Shown in pieces: positions 1-5,177 of a stretch of 7,845 nt of DNA (positions are counted from its first letter, which is position 1; each line of letters begins with the position of its first letter). The position numbers and the translations under genes are program-made. The stretch lies in assembly GCA_019105125.1 (NCBI GenBank), contig JAHRWO010000227.1, positions 1 through 7,845 of the forward strand, given 5' to 3'. The stretch comes from Flavobacterium sp. Its GTDB lineage: Bacteria > Bacteroidota > Bacteroidia > Flavobacteriales > Flavobacteriaceae. The notes beneath the pieces are model-generated. The model made no database searches. It was not told where the DNA came from and saw only the letters and a list, made by a program, of their open reading frames with translations.

Positions 1-331
1 GATCTACCATTAATTTCCCTGGTCTCTCTTCGTCATTTTTTAAACGATAATGCGTCACAATGGCACATTCCTTAGCAAATCCTTCTGCATTTTTCTCTTC
101 TGCTTCAAACATGCTTTTTGGAACAAACAAGGGGAAATAAGCATTACTATGTCCAGTTTCTTTAAACATTCTATCTAGTTCAGCTTGCATTTTTTCCCAA
201 ATTGCATAACCATATGGCTTAATCACCATACAGCCTCTAACTCCTGAATTTTCTGCTAAATCAGCCTTTACGACTAGTTCGTTATACCATTTGGAATAAT
301 CTTCCGCTCTTGTTGTTAAGTTCTTGCTCAT
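1..331 (-). CDS. proS: Prolyl-tRNA synthetase, N-terminal part (runs off the left edge)
   Basis: This is the first 110 residues of a class II aminoacyl-tRNA synthetase that charges tRNA-Pro with proline in the cytoplasm. The visible protein begins [20 protein letters not shown]. It continues with the stretch typical of the archaeal/eukaryotic-type ProRS: an [12 protein letters not shown] segment at residues 32-46, and the class II motif 1 region ending in YFPLFVP at 65-71. The start is the ATG at 331-329, which gives the usual N-terminus of this family. The catalytic core (motifs 2 and 3) and the anticodon-binding domain lie outside the window. The gene is divergent from the lipoprotein gene at 432 and has its own promoter in the shared spacer. 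The family call is firm; the bacterial-type ProRS with an editing insertion is less likely because the N-terminus does not look like it. Confidence 0.95.
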   Translation of the reverse strand, partial: MSKNLTTRAEDYSKWYNELVVKADLAENSGVRGCMVIKPYGYAIWEKMQAELDRMFKETGHSNAYFPLFVPKSMFEAEEKNAEGFAKECAIVTHYRLKNDEERPGKLMVD

Positions 332-385
332 TACGAATATTTTGGCACAAAAATTGTTTATATATTTTTTAACTAAATAGTTTGG

Positions 386-417
386 CAAAAATAGTTAAAT
401 TTGAGGTGTCCAACAAT
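386..417 (-). promoter_or_regulatory. Bacteroidota-type promoter for proS
   Basis: On the minus strand ATTG (417-414) is followed after 20 bases by TATTTTTG (393-386). This fits the known Bacteroidota sigma-A pattern TTTG-N19-21-TAnnTTTG, with an exact -7 box and three of four bases at -33. The predicted start point is near 381, giving a leader of about 50 bases before the proS ATG. Confidence 0.6.
396..403 (+). promoter_or_regulatory. -7 box (TAAATTTG) of the lipoprotein/OmpP1 unit
   Basis: TAAATTTG matches the Bacteroidota -7 consensus TAnnTTTG exactly and lies 28 bases before the ATG at 432, giving a leader of roughly 20-25 bases. No good TTTG is found 19-21 bases upstream; that stretch is a T-rich run at 365-370 followed by AACTA. 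The box lies only 2 bases from the proS -7 box on the other strand, so the two promoters probably compete for polymerase. Confidence 0.5.
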
Positions 418-431
418 AAAAAAAAATAGTT

Positions 432-1424
432 ATGAAAAGTTATTACCAATTTACCCTAAAAAAAGCCACATTTTCTTTACTTGGACTACTGGCTATAACA
501 GCAACCTCCTGTGGTTCTTACCAAAATGTATCCTATTATGATAATGATGGTGTTTATGGTTCAGACAATACTTACATCCAAAATGAAAATCGAAATAACA
601 ATCAAAACACGGAACAATCCAATCGATATGCACAGCAATTTAGAAGCATGCGTGAAGACTTTGTTATTTTCACCGATGTTGACAATTACAGCTCTACCGT
701 TCAAGATACAGTTGTAACTATTTATAGAAACGAATACGGCAACAACAATTATGCAGGATGGGGTAACAATGCTACAGGAGATGTAACCATTAATTACTTC
801 AATAATGGTTGGGGCTGGAATAACTGGTATTCGCCTTATTGGGGAGGCGGTTGGAATTGGGGTTGGAATTCTTGGTATGGCCCAGGTTGGGGATTAGGTT
901 GGAACTCATGGTATGGTTCTGGTTGGGGCTTAGGATTCGGGTGGAATTCTTGGTACGGCGCTGGATGGGGCTGGAACAATTGGTATTATCCTAACTATGG
1001 CTGGAATGGAGGCTATTACGGTGGTAGAGATGTTATTTACAACAACGGCAGAAGAGGTGGATACAACAATTATAATGCTGGCCGTAATTCCATTTACAAT
1101 GGACGAACAAGTTCTCAAAGACCAAATTTTAACAGCAGAAACAGTAACAGAGTACAAGAAAATGGGATAAGACCTAGTTCAAATTCTAGAAATAATAATT
1201 ATTCTACACCAAGAAACAACAATTACTCTTCTCCAAGAAACAATAACGCTACGCCAAGAAATAATGAGTATTCTACTCCAAGAAACAACAACTACTCTAC
1301 GCCGAGAAATAACAATTATTCTAGTCCAAGAAGCGGTGGTTTTTCTTCACCAAGAAGTTCTGGTGGAGGATTTGGAGGCGGAGGCTCAAGAGGAGGCGGA
1401 GGTTCTAGAGGCGGTAGAGGTTAA
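432..1424 (+). CDS. Low-complexity lipoprotein with Trp/Gly repeats and basic NNNYS[ST]PR repeats
   Basis: This is a 330-residue predicted lipoprotein of unknown function. A hydrophobic signal (11-23) ends in the lipobox ATSC, so Cys27 would be lipidated. Residues 28-120 are Asn/Tyr-rich, with a short structured-looking stretch around 74-98. Residues 126-191 hold 18 tryptophans, with GWNSWYG repeated at 144, 156 and 170. Residues 254-308 are seven copies of an NNNYS[ST]PR-type octapeptide, and 311-330 are a Gly/Arg tail resembling an RGG box. The mature chain has no lysine and no histidine; all its basic charge is arginine, 20 of them after residue 198 against 3 acidic residues. The C-terminal half should be disordered and strongly cationic. 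It lies 20 bases before the OmpP1-like gene and is probably co-transcribed with it. An envelope-surface or matrix role is only inference. Confidence 0.85.
   Translation: MKSYYQFTLKKATFSLLGLLAITATSCGSYQNVSYYDNDGVYGSDNTYIQNENRNNNQNTEQSNRYAQQFRSMREDFVIFTDVDNYSSTVQDTVVTIYRNEYGNNNYAGWGNNATGDVTINYFNNGWGWNNWYSPYWGGGWNWGWNSWYGPGWGLGWNSWYGSGWGLGFGWNSWYGAGWGWNNWYYPNYGWNGGYYGGRDVIYNNGRRGGYNNYNAGRNSIYNGRTSSQRPNFNSRNSNRVQENGIRPSSNSRNNNYSTPRNNNYSSPRNNNATPRNNEYSTPRNNNYSTPRNNNYSSPRSGGFSSPRSSGGGFGGGGSRGGGGSRGGRG
807..1025 (+). repeat. In-gene Trp/Gly/Tyr repeat tract
   Basis: Imperfect in-frame repeats encode residues 126-198 of the lipoprotein. The unit is about 10-14 codons and contains GWNSWYG or GWNNWY at residues 128, 144, 156, 170 and 180. 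The coding strand is rich in GG doublets. The copies differ at synonymous and some non-synonymous sites, so the repeat is not a recent perfect duplication. Confidence 0.8.
1191..1355 (+). repeat. Seven-copy 24-base coding repeat (NNNYS[ST]PR)
   Basis: Tandem units encode residues 254-308: six of 24 bases and one of 21 (the third, NNNATPR, lacks one codon). The final copy has drifted to SGGFSSPR. All differences keep the reading frame. Such an array can gain or lose copies by replication slippage without breaking the gene, so copy number probably varies among strains. Confidence 0.85.
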
Positions 1425-1444
1425 TTTAGTTTAATATAATTTAT

Positions 1445-2920
1445 ATGAAAAAGATATTTTTGATTTTAGCTCTTAATTTATCAATAGTGGGAATAGCACA
1501 AGAATTAACTTCTGCTGACGCTCTAAGATATGCAGTAGACAACATGAATGGAACTGCAAGATTTAGAGGAATGAGTGGCGCTTTTGGTGCCGTTGGAGGT
1601 GATTTATCAGCCATTAATATTAATCCCGCAGGTTCGTTATTTTTCAACAATAACTTCGCGAGTGTTTCGGTTTCTAATTTTAATAATTGTAACGAATCTA
1701 GATATTTTGGTAGTAAAGGTAATGAAAATTACAGTACTCTTGATTTAAACCAAATTGGTGCAGTATTTGTTTTCAATGAAAAATCAGGTAAATCAGATTG
1801 GAATAAAATCGTGTTAGCATTCAACTACGACAACACAAGAAATTTTGACAATCGCATGTATGTAGCGGGTGTGAATCCTACAAATTCTATATCGCAATAT
1901 TTTGTAGATCAAGCCAATTTTTTTGCAAATACCCGTTTTAATGACATTCAGTACGAAATGGGATATGAAACATACATCATCAATCCATCAACTGCCGACC
2001 CAAATGTTTTCGTTTCAAATGTAGCTCCTGGAGGAAATTACTTTCAAGACTACTTTGCAACAGCTAACGGGTATAATGGTAAATTAACCGCAAATTTGGC
2101 AACAAGTTATAAGAATAAATTATTCTTGGGATTAAATTTAAATGCTCACTTTACAGATTATACAACTGTAAGTAGACTTTACGAATACAACAGCAATCCT
2201 GCTAATCCAAGTACACAGCCAACCGTTAGAGAAATTGTATTTGACAATCAATTGAGCACATATGGCTCTGGATTCTCTTTTAACTTAGGAGCTATCTACA
2301 AAGTGAACCAATCTTTACGACTAGGAGCTTCTTATGAATCTTCTACATGGTACAGACTTAATGAGGAGCTAATTCAGGATTTATACACATATGGAAATGT
2401 AAATGTACCTGCAGGTGATCAAAATCGCTATTACGAAGGACCTATTTTTATTTTCCCTGCCTACAAACTTAGAACTCCAAGTAAAATTACTGGTAGCGCA
2501 ACGTATATCTTTGGTAAGAAAGGATTAATCAGCTTAGATGTCGCTGCAAAAGATTTTGGAAATACACAATATAAAAACGCTGGTCAAAACAATTTTGATG
2601 ATATCAATTTACAATTAAGCAACGATCTTACAACAGCATATGAACTTAGAATTGGTGGTGAATATAAAATCAAACAGGTGACTTTAAGAGGAGGATATCT
2701 CTTTGAGCAAAGTCCTTACAAAACTAATGACATCATTGGGGATTTATCAGGTTATTCCGCTGGAATGGGTTATAATTTTGGCGAAAGCAGATTAGATATT
2801 TCTTACGCATATTCACATAGAAATTTCAATCAAAACTTAATTTCTTCTGGAATGACAGATCCAGCCAGGATTAGAAATACTCAAAACAACGTTACAGTAA
2901 CCTACTCGATTAATTTTTAA
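1445..2920 (+). CDS. OmpP1/FadL/TodX-family outer membrane protein (often annotated hemin receptor)
   Basis: This 491-residue beta-barrel outer membrane protein resembles the FadL/OmpP1/TodX family, which carries hydrophobic compounds across the outer membrane. Flavobacterial members are commonly labelled hemin receptor, though that ligand is rarely proven. A signal peptide is followed by cleavage at GIA-Q (18/19). The region G42-MSGAFGAVGGDLSAININPAG-63 is the conserved N-terminal plug segment with the NPAG motif. The rest alternates short amphipathic strands and loops, and the chain ends VTVTYSINF with a terminal Phe, the usual signal for barrel insertion by BamA. Length is normal for the family. 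The ATG at 1445 lies 20 bases after the lipoprotein stop, with no separate promoter visible, and a strong terminator follows. The family call is good; the substrate is unknown. Confidence 0.85.
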   Translation: MKKIFLILALNLSIVGIAQELTSADALRYAVDNMNGTARFRGMSGAFGAVGGDLSAININPAGSLFFNNNFASVSVSNFNNCNESRYFGSKGNENYSTLDLNQIGAVFVFNEKSGKSDWNKIVLAFNYDNTRNFDNRMYVAGVNPTNSISQYFVDQANFFANTRFNDIQYEMGYETYIINPSTADPNVFVSNVAPGGNYFQDYFATANGYNGKLTANLATSYKNKLFLGLNLNAHFTDYTTVSRLYEYNSNPANPSTQPTVREIVFDNQLSTYGSGFSFNLGAIYKVNQSLRLGASYESSTWYRLNEELIQDLYTYGNVNVPAGDQNRYYEGPIFIFPAYKLRTPSKITGSATYIFGKKGLISLDVAAKDFGNTQYKNAGQNNFDDINLQLSNDLTTAYELRIGGEYKIKQVTLRGGYLFEQSPYKTNDIIGDLSGYSAGMGYNFGESRLDISYAYSHRNFNQNLISSGMTDPARIRNTQNNVTVTYSINF

Positions 2921-2942
2921 AAAGGTTTACAGAATACCGAAC

Positions 2943-2973
2943 AAGCCACTTTAGAAATGAAGTGGTTTTTTTT
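2943..2973 (+). terminator. Rho-independent terminator of the lipoprotein/OmpP1 unit
   Basis: CCACTTTA (2946-2953) pairs with TGAAGTGG (2958-2965), including one T-G wobble, around a GAAA tetraloop. The stem can extend 3 more pairs outward. A run of eight Ts (2966-2973) follows directly. It lies 22 bases after the OmpP1 stop codon. Confidence 0.9.
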
Positions 2974-2987
2974 ATTCTCAAACCATT

Positions 2988-3046
2988 ACTCCTAGCCTCA
3001 ATGAGAGCGAAATCCCGCCTTAGCAGGTATAGCGGAAAGCGGGACC
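2988..3046. repeat. GC-rich intergenic repeat, possibly the Flavo-1 RNA motif
   Basis: The stretch begins ACTCCTAGCC and ends GCGGAAAGCGGGACC. Positions 3004-3046 are about 58% G+C, well above the AT-rich surroundings. TCCCGC (3013-3018) can pair perfectly with GCGGGA (3039-3044), enclosing a small hairpin CCT-TAGC-AGG (3018-3027). From memory, closely similar elements (ACTCCTAGCC..., a variable hairpin, then AGCGGAAAGCGGGAC) occur many times between genes in Flavobacterium genomes, and they may correspond to the described Flavo-1 motif; I could not check this. It lies after the OmpP1 terminator and before the rimO promoter, so it is outside both predicted transcripts. Function and strand are not known. 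Confidence 0.55.
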
Positions 3047-3072
3047 AAAAGATTAAAAAAATCCCAAACGCT

Positions 3073-3104
3073 GGTGCTTCTACTAATAATTTTATGTAAT
3101 TTTG
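3073..3104 (+). promoter_or_regulatory. Promoter of rimO and the following small gene
   Basis: TAATTTTG (3097-3104), followed by C, is an exact Bacteroidota -7 box. The -33 element at the right spacing (20 bases) is only GGTG (3073-3076), a weak match to TTTG. The start point should be near 3109-3111, leaving a very short leader of about 12-14 bases before the ATG at 3123. Confidence 0.6.
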
Positions 3105-3122
3105 CACCTCAAATTTAATAGC

Positions 3123-4424
3123 ATGAGAACCAAATCGTTAAAGAAAAATAAAATCAATGTAATTACTCTTGGATGTTCCAAAAACACGTATGACAGTGAA
3201 GTTTTAATGGGACAATTAAAAGCAAATGGAAAAGAGGTAGCGCATGAGGAAGAAGGCAATATTGTAGTAATTAATACGTGTGGTTTTATTGACAACGCCA
3301 AAGAAGAATCGGTGAATACGATTTTGGAATATGTAGACAAAAAAGATCAAGGTTTAGTTGATAAAGTATTCGTTACAGGTTGTCTATCTGAACGATATCG
3401 CCCTGATTTAGAAAAAGAAATTCCAGATGTGGACCAGTATTTTGGAACTACTGAATTGCCTCTTTTATTAAAAGCTTTAGGTGCAGATTACAAACATGAA
3501 TTATTAGGTGAACGTTTAACAACTACTCCAAAAAATTACGCCTATTTAAAAATTGCAGAAGGTTGTGACCGACCATGTAGTTTTTGTGCGATTCCTTTAA
3601 TGCGAGGAAAACATGTTTCGCAACCCATTGAAAAATTAGTAAAAGAAGCGGAAGGATTAGCCAAAAAAGGAGTTAAAGAATTAATTTTAATCGCACAAGA
3701 TTTAACTTATTATGGCTTAGATTTATACAAAAAACGCAATCTTGCCGAATTACTCGAAAACTTAGTAAAAGTTGAAGGAATTGAGTGGATTCGTTTACAT
3801 TATGCTTTCCCTAGTGGTTTCCCGATGGATGTTTTAGACATTATGAAACGTGAACCAAAAATTTGCAATTACATCGATATTCCGTTGCAACACATTTCAG
3901 ATACTATCCTAAAATCGATGAAACGTGGCACAACAAAAGAAAAAACGACTAAATTATTGCAAGAATTTAGAGAAAGAGTTCCAGGTATAGCAATTAGAAC
4001 TACTTTAATTGTAGGATATCCTGGAGAAACACAAGAAGATTTTGAAATTCTTCGTGATTGGGTTCAAGAAATGAAGTTTGAACGTCTGGGATGTTTTACG
4101 TATTCACATGAAGAAAATACAGGTGCATTTGCTTTAGAAGATGATGTACCTTTAGAAGTAAAACAAGCGCGTGCAGCTGAAATTATGGATTTACAATCCC
4201 AAATTTCTTGGGATTTGAATCAGGAAAAAATTGGTAAAGTATTCAAATGTGTTATCGACAGAAAAGAAGGGCAATACTTTATCGGAAGAACCGAATTTGA
4301 TAGTCCAGATGTTGACAACGAAGTGTTAGTAGACGCTTCAAAATACTATTTAAAAACAGGTGATTTTGTAAATTTGAAAATAACCGATGCAACAGAGTTC
4401 GATTTGTATGCTGAACCAATTTAA
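3123..4424 (+). CDS. rimO: Ribosomal protein S12 methylthiotransferase RimO
   Basis: RimO is a radical SAM enzyme that adds a methylthio group to a conserved aspartate of ribosomal protein S12 in the cytoplasm. The 433-residue protein has all expected parts. The N-terminal methylthiotransferase domain (about 12-120) carries Cys18, Cys53 and Cys87 for the auxiliary 4Fe-4S cluster. The radical SAM core has C148-DRPCSFC-155 (Cys148, 152 and 155). A C-terminal TRAM domain begins near 365 and includes the IGRTEFDSPDVDNEV stretch that separates RimO from the tRNA enzyme MiaB. I place the start at ATG 3123 (MRTKSLKKNK). An in-frame TTG at 3102 would add 7 residues but is part of the -7 promoter box and would not be in the mRNA. 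A small secreted-protein gene follows after 5 bases and is probably co-transcribed. Confidence 0.96.
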   Translation: MRTKSLKKNKINVITLGCSKNTYDSEVLMGQLKANGKEVAHEEEGNIVVINTCGFIDNAKEESVNTILEYVDKKDQGLVDKVFVTGCLSERYRPDLEKEIPDVDQYFGTTELPLLLKALGADYKHELLGERLTTTPKNYAYLKIAEGCDRPCSFCAIPLMRGKHVSQPIEKLVKEAEGLAKKGVKELILIAQDLTYYGLDLYKKRNLAELLENLVKVEGIEWIRLHYAFPSGFPMDVLDIMKREPKICNYIDIPLQHISDTILKSMKRGTTKEKTTKLLQEFRERVPGIAIRTTLIVGYPGETQEDFEILRDWVQEMKFERLGCFTYSHEENTGAFALEDDVPLEVKQARAAEIMDLQSQISWDLNQEKIGKVFKCVIDRKEGQYFIGRTEFDSPDVDNEVLVDASKYYLKTGDFVNLKITDATEFDLYAEPI

Positions 4425-4429
4425 AAATT

Positions 4430-4804
4430 ATGAGAAAAATTTTATTTATCTTCCTTATCGGGATTTGTTTTTATGATGCTCATGCACAAGTAGACCGAAG
4501 AATTGGCCCAAGTCAGTACAACAACGGAGGTCAAAACAAAAAAATTGATGTAGTAGAAACTACTTTGGAAACCTTAAAAAAAGAATTAACCTTAGACGGA
4601 TTTCAAGAAGCCATTGTAAAAAATCTTTTAAAAGATAATCAATCCAAATCTAAAGAAATAATTGAATCTACAGAATATGAAGATTTAAAAAAGAAAGATA
4701 TGCTTGAAACATTAGCTGAAAACTTTAATATAGAAATGAGAAAAATTCTTTCTAAAGATCAATCAGCTAAATATGAAAAATTGATTTCTAAGAAGAAAAA
4801 ATAA
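4430..4804 (+). CDS. Small exported helical protein, weakly Spy/CpxP-like
   Basis: The 124-residue protein has a clear signal peptide (MRKILFIFLIGICFYDAHA, cleavage before Gln20), so the mature part of about 105 residues should be periplasmic or secreted. After a polar Asn/Gly stretch (28-37) it is predicted mostly helical, charged and Lys-rich, ending in KKKK. Two segments, LTLDGFQEAIVKNLL (53-67) and LSKDQSAKYEKL (107-118), resemble the LTxxQ repeats of Spy/CpxP-type periplasmic chaperones. The resemblance is loose and the first lacks Gln at the usual place. It has no cysteine after the signal peptide. The ATG lies 5 bases after the rimO stop codon, so it depends on the rimO promoter. I see no hairpin terminator after it, so read-through into the next gene is possible. 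The precise function is not recognised. Confidence 0.85.
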   Translation: MRKILFIFLIGICFYDAHAQVDRRIGPSQYNNGGQNKKIDVVETTLETLKKELTLDGFQEAIVKNLLKDNQSKSKEIIESTEYEDLKKKDMLETLAENFNIEMRKILSKDQSAKYEKLISKKKK

Positions 4805-4814
4805 TAGTCAATAA

Positions 4815-4828
4815 ATGACATTTGTCAT
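4815..4828. promoter_or_regulatory. Crp/Fnr-type palindrome upstream of the DUF465-like gene
   Basis: ATGACATTTGTCAT is a perfect inverted repeat. Read as TGAC-N4-GTCA it has the half-site spacing of Crp/Fnr-superfamily operators (E. coli FNR: TTGAT-N4-ATCAA). It ends 22 bases before the -7 box at 4851, so its centre is near -41.5 from the predicted start point. A related palindrome at identical spacing precedes the persulfide dioxygenase gene. No convincing -33 box is present, as expected for an activator-dependent promoter. Confidence 0.6.
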
Positions 4829-4850
4829 ATCATTAATGGTTTTAAGTAGC

Positions 4851-4858
4851 TAACTTTG
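4851..4858 (+). promoter_or_regulatory. -7 box (TAACTTTG) of the DUF465-like gene
   Basis: TAACTTTG is an exact TAnnTTTG match. The predicted start point is near 4863, giving a 5' leader of about 23 bases to the ATG at 4886. Its last three bases, TTG (4856-4858), are an in-frame potential start that should not be used, because it lies upstream of the start point. Confidence 0.65.
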
Positions 4859-4885
4859 AGTGTAGAAATTTTAAAACCAGCAGTT

Positions 4886-5122
4886 ATGATAACGAAACAT
4901 CCTATTTACCTTGATTTCCCTGAGTTCGCAGACAAGATTAAAGACTTGTATCATCATAATGATGAATTTCAAGTATTAGTGCACTCGTACACAGAATTAG
5001 ACGAAAAAATCTATAAAATTGAAACCGATGAAGAATTAGCTATGGATGATGAATTATCACAGCTTAGAAAAGACCGTGTGTTTCTTAAAGATGAAATTTA
5101 TAATTTTTTAAAAAATAATTAG
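4886..5122 (+). CDS. DUF465/YdcH-like small coiled-coil protein
   Basis: This 78-residue cytoplasmic protein resembles the DUF465 (YdcH-like) family, small helical-hairpin proteins of unknown biochemical role. The recognisable features are the N-terminal KHPIYLDFPEF block (4-14), a middle helix with DEFQVLVHSYTELDEKIYKIE (26-46; family-typical spacing of F, Y, L and D), and a C-terminal LRKDRVFLKDEIYNFL helix (60-75) with the conserved K-x-x-R/L-KDE pattern. It has no signal peptide and no cysteine. I choose ATG 4886: it gives the normal family start, whereas the in-frame TTG at 4856 is part of the -7 promoter element. It converges on the persulfide dioxygenase gene with a shared terminator and carries the same type of upstream palindrome, so the two are probably co-regulated. 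A joint biochemical role is not shown. Confidence 0.88.
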   Translation: MITKHPIYLDFPEFADKIKDLYHHNDEFQVLVHSYTELDEKIYKIETDEELAMDDELSQLRKDRVFLKDEIYNFLKNN

Positions 5123-5136
5123 ATTGATTTGGTCAG

Positions 5137-5177
5137 AAAAAGAGGCTGTATTCTCAGTGAAACATCCTCTTTTTTTT
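5137..5177. terminator. Bidirectional terminator between the DUF465-like and persulfide dioxygenase genes
   Basis: AAAAAGAGG (5137-5145) pairs with CCTCTTTTT (5166-5174). The stem continues inward through TGT (5147-5149) with ACA (5162-5164) after a single mismatch, around a 12-base loop. On the plus strand it is followed by eight Ts (5170-5177). On the minus strand the U-run is five bases (complement of 5137-5141), and the hairpin begins inside the stop codon of the minus-strand gene. Confidence 0.85.

Noticed and set aside
511..717. 68-residue plus-strand frame overlapping the lipoprotein gene
   Set aside because: It is out-of-frame inside a gene with a clear signal peptide, and its translation looks random.
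930..1157. Minus-strand open frame opposite the Trp/Gly tract
   Set aside because: It is a by-product of the repetitive coding strand; it has no recognisable domain or start signal and lies wholly within the lipoprotein gene.
1191..1355. CRISPR-like regular repeats
   Set aside because: The units are contiguous 24-base codon repeats inside one open reading frame, without unique spacers.
1363..1422. G-quadruplex element at the 3' end of the lipoprotein gene
   Set aside because: The GG doublets are explained by Gly codons (GGN) in the tail; there are no GGG tracts to form a stable three-tier structure.
2910..3107. Minus-strand frame covering the intergenic repeat
   Set aside because: It overlaps the OmpP1 end, the terminator hairpin and the rimO promoter, and has no protein features.
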